Under the pieces are notes generated by a model. It ran no database searches, had not been told where the DNA came from, and saw nothing but the letters and a program-made list of their open reading frames with translations. From assembly GCF_000178475.1 (NCBI RefSeq), contig NZ_ADNY01000066.1, positions 99,304 to 163,303 on the forward strand: DNA of 64,000 bases. Direction: 5' to 3'. Below, one piece after another: positions 35,984 to 45,539 of this stretch. This DNA comes from Lactobacillus amylolyticus DSM 11664 (lineage in GTDB: Bacteria > Bacillota > Bacilli > Lactobacillales > Lactobacillaceae). The first letter of the stretch is position 1. Each line of letters begins with the position of its first letter. The position numbers were made by a program, and so were the translations under genes.

Positions 35984-38646
35984 TTAACGCTGCTCTCTTC
36001 TTTGGAAGAACTTTACGATTTCTACAATCACGATCATGCACAAACCGGCACCGAGAACTACACACCATTGAGCTGCATCTAATTCGGTAACATCAAAGAA
36101 TCCAGTCATAAACGGCAATTCAACAGCAGCCATAATCACGGCAGCAATCAAAATTGCCCAGTTAAACCATTTGTTTGAGAAAGTATGCTTTCTAAAAATT
36201 GATTCATGAATGTACTTAGAATTAATGGCATGGAACAACTGAATCAAGCCTAAAGTAAGGAAGGCCATCGTCAATGCATCCCCATGTTGCAATGCAGCAT
36301 TACCAACATGCGGACCAACGTGAAGTCCTAGTTGGTAGGCACCAAGCACCAAAATACCTTCAAGAATTCCTTGGTAGATAATGGAGCTGGCAACACCGCC
36401 GCTAAAGAAGTTGGACTTACGGCCACGTGGCCTGCGCTTCATAATGCCATCTTCAACTGGCTCAACCCCAAGGGCAATTGCTGGCAAAGTATCAGTTACC
36501 AGGTTGATCCAAAGAAGTTGAACTGGTGTCAAAATATCCCAACCAAGCATCGTCATCATAAAGACTGTCAAAACTTCACCAACATTACAGCTCATCAAGC
36601 AAAGAATTGCCTTTTGAATATTGCTGAAGACTTTACGCCCTTGCTTAACCGCTTTAACGATTGTGGCGAAATTATCATCAGCTAAAATCATATCACTGGC
36701 ACCTTTAGAAACTTCGGTACCGGTAATCCCCATGCCGATACCAATATCAGCCTGTTTCAGACTTGGTGCATCGTTAACACCATCACCGGTCATGGCAACA
36801 ATCTTACCATTGGCTTGCCATGCCTTAACAATTCTTACTTTATGTTCAGGCGATACTCTTGCATAAACGCTGTAGTCACCGACGTGCTTGACGAAGTAAT
36901 CATCGCTCAATTCATCCAGCTGGGCACCAGTTAAGACGCGCTTGTCTTGACCAGGCTCTAGAATGCCTAATCTTTCGGCAATGGCCTGAGCCGTAACTTG
37001 ATGGTCACCAGTAATCATAATGGTTCTGATACCAGCACTGTGAGCTTCTGCAACGGCAGCCTTTGCTTCTGGACGTTCTGGGTCGATCATGCCGACCAAA
37101 CCTGCAAAGATTAAGTCTTGTTCAACATTGTTGGTTGATGGATCATCGTATGGCTTGTCGATTTGCTTATATGCCAAGCCCAAAACACGAAGGGCTTCCT
37201 TCGCCATATCCTGGTTGGTTTGCAAAATGTCTTTTCTTTGCTGTTCAGAAATTGGTGTAACTTCACCGTTGATTGCAACCGAAGTTACCCGCTTCAATAA
37301 CTCATCTGGCGCACCTTTAACAGCGACAAAATATTGATCACCATCTTTATTAACGGTACTCATCAGTTTACGTTCAGAATCAAATGGCACTTCTTGGATT
37401 CGCTTGTATTTTTCAAGCATTTGATCAACATCAATATTTTGATCGAATGCATATTGAATCAATGAGGTTTCAGTTGGGTCCCCTAAAAGATCGCCACCAT
37501 TTTCAATCTTAGTATCATTGGCAAGTACCATTGCCAATAGTGCCGGATTATCTTCATATATTTCGTCATCAGCGCTGTGAATCTCGCCACGATAGTAGAT
37601 TTTTTCTACCGTCATACGATTTTGAGTCAAAGTACCAGTCTTATCTGAACAAATGATGTCAGTAGCACCTAATGTTTCAATGGCCGGCAATTTTCTTACG
37701 ATCGCCTTATGCTTAGCCATCGTTTGCGTTCCTAGGGCCAAAATAATAGTAATAATTGCTGGCAAACCTTCTGGAATTGCGGCAACAGCAAGTGAAACGG
37801 CAACTAAAAACATGTCGATCATCAGCTTGTTGGTTGGTTCAGTTCCTTGCTTAGTGAACATTCCCACTACGAAGACAACCACGCAGATTGCTAAAATCAT
37901 GATGGTTAAAGTCTTGCTAAGCTGATTTAAGTTTTCTTTCAAAGGAGTATCAGTTTCATCGGCATTATTTAGCATCGTAGCAATCTTACCAACTTCAGTG
38001 TTCATTCCAGTGTGAACAACTACACACCACTTCCGTAGGTAACATTGGTATTTGAATAAGCCATGTTGATTCGATCGCCTAAAGCAACATCTTTTCCTTG
38101 CAAGGTCTCGTCGCTCTTTTCAACAGGAACAGATTCACCAGTCAAGGCAGATTCTTCAATCTTCAGGCTATGTGCTTTTACCAAACGCAGATCGGCTGGA
38201 ACCACGTCACCGGCTTCTAATAAAACCAGGTCGCCAGGTACCAAATCTGTACTTGGGATTTCAACAATAGCACCGCCACGCCGTACATGCGCATTTGGCG
38301 TTGCCATTTCTTTCAAAGCTTCAATTGCTGCTTCAGAACGTGCTTCTTGGAAGACGCCCAAAATTGCGTTCAAAATAACAACAATCATAATAATAGCAGC
38401 ATCGGCCCATTCTTTAGCAACTACTCCAGATAAAATAGCCGCAATGATCAAGACGATGATCATAAAATCTTTAAACTGGTCAAGAAAACGCATCAACATG
38501 CTCTTTTTCTTTTTGGCAGCCAAAGCATTCGGACCATATTCAGCTAATCGTTGCTTAGCCTGCTCATTAGTTAAACCATCAGCAAGAGACGTTTTCATTT
38601 CTTGCTCCACATCGGGAATTGACTCGGTGTAATAGTTTTTAGCCAA
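35984..38646 (-). pseudogene. P2-type cation-transporting ATPase (Mn2+/Ca2+), split by a 2-bp frameshift
   Basis: Two adjoining frames make one P2A-type pump of about 890 residues. 38020-38646 (TTG start at 38646 behind AAGGAGGA) holds the N-terminal cation-ATPase domain and actuator with ALTGESVPVEK; 35984-38005 holds CSDKTGTLTQNRM, the nucleotide domain and TM7-10. The junction reads GGTGTGTAGTTGTT where GGTGTAGTTGTT or similar would keep frame, so one GT dinucleotide is extra near 38018-38024. The leader is a yybP-ykoY-type Mn2+ riboswitch, so by analogy with lactococcal YoaB the pump probably exports Mn2+. Split product probably inactive unless recoded; otherwise a recent lesion or base error. 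Confidence 0.85.
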
Positions 38647-38667
38647 TTATTTTTCCTCCTTCTTAAC

Positions 38668-38781
38668 AAAAAAGAGACCTATATACTCTAAGCATATAAG
38701 TCTCACAAATTAAGATAAGTCCAGAAGATTTTCTTCGGGTGTTGGGCTTATCGCAATTACTTGCTGTTACTCCCTTATGAC
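38668..38781 (-). promoter_or_regulatory. yybP-ykoY-type Mn2+ riboswitch with terminator
   Basis: Minus-strand leader of the P-type ATPase. The core element AUAAGGGAGUAAC (from 38778 down) pairs through AUAAG with CUUAU of GAGACUUAUAU (38696-38700), reproducing the P1 stem and the two conserved loops (GGAGUA and GAGAC) of the yybP-ykoY class. The alternative hairpin GAGACTTATAT / ATATAGGTCTC (38674-38704) is followed by TTTTTT and uses the same CUUAU strand, so metal binding should prevent termination. P1 and loop match seen by eye; covariance score not computed. Confidence 0.8.
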
Positions 38782-38836
38782 AAGTTAATTATAAGTAAAT
38801 TTTCACGGTTTCACAAGAAAAATCGTATAATTTAAC

Positions 38837-39667
38837 TTACTTTTTGTAGAAGTCATCGAAAACAGTTACTGGCAAATGACGCTTATGCTTGCTCTTGTTC
38901 CAGAGCTTTTCAATTTGCTCAGCTGATTTTTCTGGTACTTCTTTGCCTTCCAAATAATCATCAATATCCCGGTAAGTTACGCCTAAGGCAACTTCATCTG
39001 GCAAGTCTGGTTTGTCTTCTTCAAGATCAGCAGTTGGTGCCTTTTCGTAAAGGTGAGCTGGGCAGCCCAATTCTTTCAAAAGCATCTTGCCTTGACGCTT
39101 ATCCAAACGGAACAATGGCGCTAAGTCAGCCGCACCATCACCATACTTGGTGTAAAAACCACAGATGTTTTCAGCAGCATGGTCGGTACCAACAACAGCA
39201 CCTTTATTAGCACCAGCGATTGCGTATTGAACAACCATTCTTTGACGAGCCTTGATATTGCCTTTATTAAAATCTGTAATCTTTTGTCCAGCAGCTTCCA
39301 GCACTTTAACCATAGCGTCGACTGGTTCCTTGATATTAACAATCAAGTCTTGGTCTGGCTTTTGAAAAGCAACTGCATCGGCAGCATCATCGGCATCAGC
39401 TTGAACGCCATAAGGCAAACGGACAGCGATAAATTGATATGAATCATCGCCGGTTTCTTGGCGCATTTCTTCAATGGCCATCTGGCACAATTTGCCAGTC
39501 AAAGTTGAATCTTGACCGCCTGAAATACCCAAAACGTATGATTTTAAAAATGGATTTGCTTTTAAATAGTCCTTCAAGAAATCAATTGAACGTCTGATTT
39601 CCTTTTTTGGATCAATTTCGGGCAAAACATGTTCATATGCAATAATTTCTTTTTGTAATTTTCTCAT
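38837..39667 (-). CDS. nadE: NH3-dependent NAD+ synthetase
   Basis: 276-aa cytosolic enzyme converting nicotinic acid adenine dinucleotide to NAD+ with ATP and ammonia. ATP-pyrophosphatase P-loop SGGQDS at 49-54, later [22 protein letters not shown] (deamido-NAD site) and [16 protein letters not shown]. No glutaminase domain, so free ammonia is the donor. It overlaps pncB by 4 nt (ATG 39667, pncB stop at 39664), forming a two-gene NAD salvage unit. Confidence 0.95.
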   Translation of the reverse strand: MRKLQKEIIAYEHVLPEIDPKKEIRRSIDFLKDYLKANPFLKSYVLGISGGQDSTLTGKLCQMAIEEMRQETGDDSYQFIAVRLPYGVQADADDAADAVAFQKPDQDLIVNIKEPVDAMVKVLEAAGQKITDFNKGNIKARQRMVVQYAIAGANKGAVVGTDHAAENICGFYTKYGDGAADLAPLFRLDKRQGKMLLKELGCPAHLYEKAPTADLEEDKPDLPDEVALGVTYRDIDDYLEGKEVPEKSAEQIEKLWNKSKHKRHLPVTVFDDFYKK

Positions 39668-41142
39668 CGACCAAAGCTTCTTTCTCTAATCTTACGACGA
39701 ATATCTTGGATTAGGTTCATCTTACTCTCGTACAAGTTTTTTGACAAATCGACCGGATATTCCTGCGGATTCAAGCTACGCTTATATTCATCCCATAATC
39801 CGTCCAAATTATCGGCAACAAACTTTTTAATTTCTTTAAGTTTTGGCTGCTTGTAAACCAGTTGCCCATCCTTAAAAATATCATGCAAAAGCGGAATTGC
39901 AGTATAATCGGTTACCACTTTATTGATATAAGTATATTGTGGATGGAACATGAACAAAGCGTTAAATTTGCGCGGATCTTCATTTGCTCGACTGACCCAG
40001 TCGCCTTCATTCTTTTTTGCAGTATTGGCGCTGATCCGCCAAACTTGCTTCTTTCCTGGGGTTGAAGCCTTGATTGCATTAGAGGAAATCTTCATCGTAT
40101 CCCGCATAGCATGAAATTCATCTTCGATGGCTACAAGTTTATAAACTGCACCCAAAGCTGGCTGATCATAGGCGGTAATATATTTTGTCCCAATGCCCCA
40201 AGCGTCGATTTTTGCACCTTGCATCTTCAAGTTGGTAATTGTGTATTCATCAAGGTCGTTAGAAGCAAAAATTTTAGCATTTGGATAACCGGCATCATCT
40301 AATTCCTTGCGTACTTGTTTAGAAATATAAGCCATATCGCCGGAATCAATTCTAACGCCTAAAAAGTTGATCTTATCGCCCATTTCGTTAGCAACTTTAA
40401 TTGCATTCGGCACACCGCTTCTAACGGTGTCGTAAGTATCAACTAAAAAGACGCAATTCTTATGAGTTTCAGCATAAGCCTTAAAGGCTTCATATTCGCT
40501 GCCAAAAGCCTCGACCAAGGAATGAGCCTGGGTTCCTGAAATCGGAATGCCAAAAAGCTTGCCGGCACGAACATTGCTAGTTGAGTCAAAGCCGCCAATA
40601 TATGCAGCTCTAGCACCCCAAATGGCAGCATCAGTTTCTTGTGCACGCCGTGAGCCAAATTCCATCAGGCCATCATTTTGAACGGCGAGCCTGATTCTTG
40701 CCGCCTTAGTAGCAAGCAAAGTTTGAAAATTGATCACATTCAGGATCATCGTTTCAACCAGCTGACATTGAGCAAGTGGTCCTTCAACCTGAAGAATTGG
40801 TTCGTTGGCAAAAACCAATTCTCCTTCTTTCATTGAACGGATCGTCAATTTTAGCTTCAGATTACGCAAATAATCGATAAAATCATCATTGTAGTCTTCA
40901 GTTTCCTTTAAATATTGCAAATCGCTTTCTTTGAAATGCAAGTTTTGCAAATATTGAATAATGTGTTCAAGTCCTGCATAAACAGCATAGCCATTGCCAA
41001 AAGGCTCTTTACGATAAAATACTTCAAAAACGGCATTACGCTCAGCAATCCCCTTTTTGAAGTAGGTGTACATCATATTAATTTCATACAAATCAGTGTG
41101 TAAAGCTAAAGAATCATCTTTGTCTATTTCTTGATAAAGCAT
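39664..41142 (-). CDS. pncB: Nicotinate phosphoribosyltransferase
   Basis: 492 aa. First step of NAD salvage: nicotinate + PRPP to nicotinate mononucleotide. Family blocks: [20 protein letters not shown] at the start, [21 protein letters not shown] in the middle, and [20 protein letters not shown] (PRPP/nicotinate site). The enzyme for the intermediate step (nadD) is not in the window. Start ATG 41142. Transcribed with nadE. Confidence 0.94.
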   Translation of the reverse strand: MLYQEIDKDDSLALHTDLYEINMMYTYFKKGIAERNAVFEVFYRKEPFGNGYAVYAGLEHIIQYLQNLHFKESDLQYLKETEDYNDDFIDYLRNLKLKLTIRSMKEGELVFANEPILQVEGPLAQCQLVETMILNVINFQTLLATKAARIRLAVQNDGLMEFGSRRAQETDAAIWGARAAYIGGFDSTSNVRAGKLFGIPISGTQAHSLVEAFGSEYEAFKAYAETHKNCVFLVDTYDTVRSGVPNAIKVANEMGDKINFLGVRIDSGDMAYISKQVRKELDDAGYPNAKIFASNDLDEYTITNLKMQGAKIDAWGIGTKYITAYDQPALGAVYKLVAIEDEFHAMRDTMKISSNAIKASTPGKKQVWRISANTAKKNEGDWVSRANEDPRKFNALFMFHPQYTYINKVVTDYTAIPLLHDIFKDGQLVYKQPKLKEIKKFVADNLDGLWDEYKRSLNPQEYPVDLSKNLYESKMNLIQDIRRKIRERSFGR

Positions 41143-41211
41143 TTTTTTCTCTCAAATAAATCATGATAGCTTGCCTTAATTATACTTGTTATTCGATTTA
41201 GGGGCAATTGA

Positions 41212-42312
41212 TTAGTGTTTGGCTAACTTGTCATATACTTTTTGAATCGAAGCCAGCTGTTTTTCAACTGAAAAGTTGGCTGCTACATACTTCTTTTCCC
41301 GCAAAGCGACAGCCTTCAAAGCAGCTGGATCCATATTGACTGCACGTTTTATTTCTGCAGCAATGGAGTCAACATCGCCAATTTTGGCAATAAAACCATG
41401 TTCCTGATCCGGAATCATCATTTTTATATCACCGATTGCGGTTGACAAAATTGGAAGCTGATTGTCGCTGGCCTCAAGCAGTACCAGTGGAAAACTCTCT
41501 GAATAAGAAGTCAGAACGGCTAAATTCATCCGCCGGTATAAGTTGCGTAATTGCTTCTGCGTCATAAAACCGTGAAAGGTTACTTGCGGCGATAATTCTA
41601 GTTGCCTGGTTAGAGCTTTCAAATTTTCTAATTGGCTGCCATCACCGGCGATGTGCAAACGAACATGCGAATCGTCCAGCTTTTTAATCGCCTTCAGCAG
41701 CAATTCCTGGCCCTTCACTTTTTCCGTTCTGGCAACATTAACGATATTGAAGTAAACCTGATCATCATATTTGGCTGGAATTTCGCTATCATCATGGAAG
41801 AAAATGCCGTTGTAGATAACATGCACTTTAGCGGGATCAATTTTTGCTTTTTGTTCAAGCAAATCGGCAAAGTGTTTAGTAACTGCGAAGATGCAGTCGG
41901 CCTTGTGAAGGGCACGCAAATTCAATTTGGTGAAAATTTTACCCATTAAACCGCGACCTTCAAAATCCAAATAAGGATCTGAATGGACAGTAATGCACCA
42001 AGCAGCCTTAATTTTGGTATGAATCAAGGACAAAAAGAGGTTGGCCCGTGCACCATGAGTATGGACGATCTGATAATGCCCATCATTAATAAAAGTCCGC
42101 AATCTTTTAAGCGCAGCCAGGTCATAGCGGCTTCCTGCACCTAGGACATGGGTTGTAATCCCTGCCTTTCTTGCTGCCGTTGCGACTGGTCCTTCAGCCA
42201 GCGTTAAGAGTTCAAAATCTTTTCCCTCATTTTTTGCTTCTTTTAACAAATTCACAATGTGGGTTAGACCACCGCCGTTTTCTAGGCCGGCATTCACATG
42301 CAGAACTTTCAT
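41212..42312 (-). CDS. GT4-family glycosyltransferase
   Basis: 366-aa GT-B glycosyltransferase. Gly-rich acceptor loop GLENGGGLTHIVNLLKEA (about 9-26), GHYQIVHTHGARANLF, and the C-terminal nucleotide-sugar motif SYSESFPLVLLEASD (EX7E) near residue 275. Cytosolic face of the membrane; donor and acceptor unknown, but the genes upstream and downstream (tagA, tagD) point to cell-wall glycopolymer synthesis. Stop lies 3 nt before the tagA start. Confidence 0.9.
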   Translation of the reverse strand: MKVLHVNAGLENGGGLTHIVNLLKEAKNEGKDFELLTLAEGPVATAARKAGITTHVLGAGSRYDLAALKRLRTFINDGHYQIVHTHGARANLFLSLIHTKIKAAWCITVHSDPYLDFEGRGLMGKIFTKLNLRALHKADCIFAVTKHFADLLEQKAKIDPAKVHVIYNGIFFHDDSEIPAKYDDQVYFNIVNVARTEKVKGQELLLKAIKKLDDSHVRLHIAGDGSQLENLKALTRQLELSPQVTFHGFMTQKQLRNLYRRMNLAVLTSYSESFPLVLLEASDNQLPILSTAIGDIKMMIPDQEHGFIAKIGDVDSIAAEIKRAVNMDPAALKAVALREKKYVAANFSVEKQLASIQKVYDKLAKH

Positions 42313-42315
42313 TAA

Positions 42316-43047
42316 TTATTTGTTTCCTCTCTTAAACTGATGCACTCGTACAACAAATTTAGGCAAAACCATCATTCGCTTAAATCTGGTTGGATTAGTA
42401 ATCAAACGGTAGAACCATTCCAAATGCGTCTTTTGGAAAATCTCCGGTGCCCGTTTTACTTGACCACTGAAAACATCGAAACTGCCGCCAACTCCCATCA
42501 TTATGGCAGGAGTCAAATTGCGACGCAAAATCGCCAGCAGCTTTTCTTGCTTAGGAAAACCTAATGCTGCAAAGACCATATCAGGTTGGGCTTTAGCGAT
42601 GCGGTGAGCGATGAGATTCAAATCTTGGCGGAAGTAGCCGTCTTCTGCACCAACCAAATTGATATTTTTATAGTTTTTGGCAATTTTGGCTTGAACAGCA
42701 TGAATAACTTCTGGCTTCGCACCAATTAAATAAACTCTGAGTCCACGCTCGTTGGCAATTTTCATAAACCATAAAAACAAGTCGTAGCCCGTTACCCGTT
42801 CTGGCAGCGGCTCGCCTAGCATTTTAGCAGCTTTGACAATGCCAATTCCGTCAGCTGTGATATAGTCTGCATCCTGCTGTAAAATTTTCATAAATTCAGG
42901 ATTTTCATTCGCAGCCATCACAATTTCCGGATTGGCAGTAACGATAAAAGTCGACTCGTGATCATTGAGCCGCTTCACAAATTCATTTTGAAACTGATCA
43001 AACGTCTTATTATCAAAGTTAACGCCTAATACATTTACTTTATCCAT
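42316..43047 (-). CDS. tagA: WecB/TagA/CpsF-family glycosyltransferase
   Basis: 243 aa, GT26 family. In B. subtilis TagA adds N-acetylmannosamine to undecaprenyl-PP-GlcNAc to build the teichoic-acid linkage unit. Conserved blocks: FIVTANPEIVMAANENPEF (about 34-52), ITADGIGIVKAAKMLG (68-83), FAALGFPKQEKL (approx 158-169) and VGGSFDVFSGQVKRAPE. Start ATG 43047. Divergent from tagD, and consistent with wall teichoic acid synthesis in this strain. Confidence 0.92.
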   Translation of the reverse strand: MDKVNVLGVNFDNKTFDQFQNEFVKRLNDHESTFIVTANPEIVMAANENPEFMKILQQDADYITADGIGIVKAAKMLGEPLPERVTGYDLFLWFMKIANERGLRVYLIGAKPEVIHAVQAKIAKNYKNINLVGAEDGYFRQDLNLIAHRIAKAQPDMVFAALGFPKQEKLLAILRRNLTPAIMMGVGGSFDVFSGQVKRAPEIFQKTHLEWFYRLITNPTRFKRMMVLPKFVVRVHQFKRGNK

Positions 43048-43170
43048 GACAAATCCCTCATTGTTCCTTTTTCTTTTATTTTATCAAAAGCCACAGCCAA
43101 CTGCTCTAAGTTTTACCTTTTCTTCAATTATGTTATTATTAATTCGTTTAATAAAGTAGGAGCCAGAACT

Positions 43171-43557
43171 ATGAAGAAAGTTATAACATACGGAACCTTT
43201 GATTTATTGCATTATGGCCATGTGCGTTTATTAAAACGGGCTAGAGAATTAGGCGATTACCTTATCGTCGGTTTGTCCACTGATGAATTCAATGAGTTCA
43301 AAAAGCATAAAGAAGCTTACAATACTTATCCTGAACGCAAATATATTTTAGAAGCAATTCGCTATGTTGATAAGGTCATCCCCGAAAAAGATTGGGATCA
43401 AAAAATTGCTGATGTAAAAAAGTACGATATCGATACTTTTGTGATGGGCGACGACTGGAAAGGTAAATTCGATTTTTTGAAGCCTCACTGCAAGGTAGTT
43501 TACCTGCCAAGAACGCCAGGTATTTCTACAACTAAAATTAAAGAAGATTTGAAATAA
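43171..43557 (+). CDS. tagD: Glycerol-3-phosphate cytidylyltransferase
   Basis: 128-aa enzyme that makes CDP-glycerol for poly(glycerol phosphate) teichoic acids. Nucleotidyltransferase motif HYGH at 14-17 (DLLHYGHVRLLKRA), DEYN-like LSTDEFNEFK, and the C-terminal substrate motif ISTTKIKEDL. The ATG at 43171 follows GTAGGAGCC. Gene pair with tagA in opposite directions; uses the bidirectional terminator that follows. Confidence 0.95.
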   Translation: MKKVITYGTFDLLHYGHVRLLKRARELGDYLIVGLSTDEFNEFKKHKEAYNTYPERKYILEAIRYVDKVIPEKDWDQKIADVKKYDIDTFVMGDDWKGKFDFLKPHCKVVYLPRTPGISTTKIKEDLK

Positions 43558-43598
43558 AAAGAGCCCCGTTTCACTGATTTGTGAAGCGGAGCTTTCTT
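43558..43598. terminator. Bidirectional terminator between tagD and the GntR gene
   Basis: AGCCCCGTTTCAC / GTGAAGCGGAGCT stem with one mismatch, A-rich on the left and TTTCTTTTT on the right. Confidence 0.85.
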
Positions 43599-43599
43599 T

Positions 43600-44298
43600 T
43601 TATTTTGAAAAAGTAAATTCAAATCTTTCGGCTACATAGCGAGCACGCGTGTACTCAAACGGACGACCATCGGCTAGTTCAGTTACCTGCCGTCTAGTGA
43701 TCAGAGCCTCGCCCTTTTTTGCCTTCAATAAACGGGCATCATTTTCATTGGCAATAGCCGCAGAAATATGTTCCGTAACTCGGCCGATCTGCAAATTGTT
43801 TTTTTCTAAAGTCTCATACAAGTGCGTTGAAATGTTTTCTTTCGAATCATTTTTAACCAAATCATATGGAACCGTAACCACTTCGTGACAAATTGGCGTT
43901 TGATCTGCATATCTGATTCTTTCCATCCGCAGAACGTTCATATTTGTCTTCAACTTTAAACGTTCTTTTTCAGAAAGAGATGGCTGGCCAACTTGATAAG
44001 AGATCAACTTGCTGGAAGGAACCTGCCCATTAGCTTCAGTAATTTCAGTAAAAGACATAATCCCTGACATCTTTTCTTGTACTTTTTGGCTAGCAACATA
44101 AGTACCACTGCCCAGACGTCGTTCCAAAATTCCTTCATCTTCCAAGGTCTTAATTGCTTGACGCAAAGTCATTCTCGATACGCCAAACTTGGCTGCCAAT
44201 TGTCTTTCGGCAGGGATTCGGTCTCCTACTTTATAAACATGATTTTCAATGTCGCGCTTGATTTGATTATGTATTCTGATATACATCGGCTCTTCCAT
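43600..44298 (-). CDS. GntR/HutC-family transcription regulator
   Basis: 232 aa. N-terminal winged HTH (KVGDRIPAERQLAAKFGVSRMTLRQAIKTL) and C-terminal UTRA ligand domain (from about 90), typical of HutC regulators that sense sugar phosphates. The ATG at 44298 (MEEPMYIR) is preceded by GGAGGTGCGTGCC; the longer start at 44325 lies upstream of this Shine-Dalgarno sequence and is rejected. Effector unknown; the next minus-strand gene upstream, for the beta-helix protein, stops 80 nt before it. Confidence 0.9.
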   Translation of the reverse strand: MEEPMYIRIHNQIKRDIENHVYKVGDRIPAERQLAAKFGVSRMTLRQAIKTLEDEGILERRLGSGTYVASQKVQEKMSGIMSFTEITEANGQVPSSKLISYQVGQPSLSEKERLKLKTNMNVLRMERIRYADQTPICHEVVTVPYDLVKNDSKENISTHLYETLEKNNLQIGRVTEHISAAIANENDARLLKAKKGEALITRRQVTELADGRPFEYTRARYVAERFEFTFSK

Positions 44299-44378
44299 GG
44301 CACGCACCTCCAAACTCATTATCAATTATAAGCTAAATTGGTCTATATTGCATTGGATAATGATATTTGTTTTCAGCG

Positions 44379-45494
44379 CTATTTCTTTTTAGCGGTCCAG
44401 TGCATCCCAAAAATTCGCACATTTGGCTTTTTATTGCATTCAATTTCAATATTGCTGCGATCGCTGGCCAGAACATTGATATTGAATTCGGCATCGTCTT
44501 GAACGGCCAGATCTGCGTCATTCGCATTTAAAACCACGTCATGACCTGCTAATTTTGCCTGATCGCTCAATGCTAAAAAGTATTCATAATCCATATTCCC
44601 TGAAAAGCTGACTCGGGTTGCATCGGCCACAACATTATCCTGAAAGTCAGCATGCGCCAAAATTTGCGACGTCATCATTGTGATTTTTGCTTCATTAATT
44701 GCCACCAACCGGTTCAAAGTTGAATTTTGAATAATCGTCCGCGTTTTCTTATCAAGATAAACGCCGCCGGCAAAAGTGGAATTAACGATATTGCACCAGC
44801 AATCATCACTGATATACAAACATGAATCGTCTTCAGCCAACACCTTAGTATTAAGCATGTTCATCCATGTCTGACCATGAAGAAGAACGTAATCAAGCTG
44901 AGAATTATTGATATCTAATTCGCAGTTGGTTTTAGTAAAAGTATTAGTTGAACCGTGAATTTTAGAATTATTAATAATCGCGGTCCCTTTGCCTTCTAAA
45001 GCTAAAGCACAGTACTCAGTTGAAGCGTAATCGATAATGGCGTCGTTCATTTCTAAATGAAAATCGGCATCGGCAAACATGGACAAGGACCCATTCATAA
45101 TTTTAGTTGAATATAGTTCAAGCGTAACCTTGCCGTTGCAAGCCACAGCAGCAGTATCAGTACCTACGCCTTTAACAATGCAATTGCGCAAAGTCAAATA
45201 GCTACTGGCTTCTGGTGGCACAAACAGACTGTTGTGATCAGTATTGGTGTTAATGCACAGATTTTCCAATGTTACATAGCGGCTATCTGCAGAAACAGAC
45301 ACATAGCCCAAGATCGTTGTATCTTCAGGAGTTGCGCCCATCCCTTTAACCGTAATATCAGTTAAGGTAATTCCTTGTGGTAGCTGATAGAATCCTGGCT
45401 CAAGAAGTAGAACATCATCTGCTCTTAAATCTTTTAAGGCTTCATGCCAGTCGGTTTCGCTGCCACCGGCACCGACTTTAACTATTCTTGCCAT
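44379..45494 (-). CDS. Right-handed parallel beta-helix protein
   Basis: 371 aa without signal peptide or membrane segment. The body is a series of short strands around NNSKIHGSTN-like turns (DITVKGMGATPEDTTILG, VTLENLCINTNT, LTLRNCIVKGVG, IINNSKIHGSTNTF, DINNSQLDYVLL), the pattern of right-handed parallel beta-helices such as pectate-lyase-like proteins. The starting sequence ARIVKVGAGGSETDWHEALKDL is reminiscent of the PbH1/virulence-related repeats. No catalytic motif was recognised; the missing export signal makes a secreted lyase unlikely. Its neighbours are a regulator and an oligopeptide-binding lipoprotein. Confidence 0.6.
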   Translation of the reverse strand: MARIVKVGAGGSETDWHEALKDLRADDVLLLEPGFYQLPQGITLTDITVKGMGATPEDTTILGYVSVSADSRYVTLENLCINTNTDHNSLFVPPEASSYLTLRNCIVKGVGTDTAAVACNGKVTLELYSTKIMNGSLSMFADADFHLEMNDAIIDYASTEYCALALEGKGTAIINNSKIHGSTNTFTKTNCELDINNSQLDYVLLHGQTWMNMLNTKVLAEDDSCLYISDDCWCNIVNSTFAGGVYLDKKTRTIIQNSTLNRLVAINEAKITMMTSQILAHADFQDNVVADATRVSFSGNMDYEYFLALSDQAKLAGHDVVLNANDADLAVQDDAEFNINVLASDRSNIEIECNKKPNVRIFGMHWTAKKK

Positions 45495-45539
45495 TCAGTC
45501 AATCTCTCCTATTACTATTTTGTTAATTATTTTTTACTT

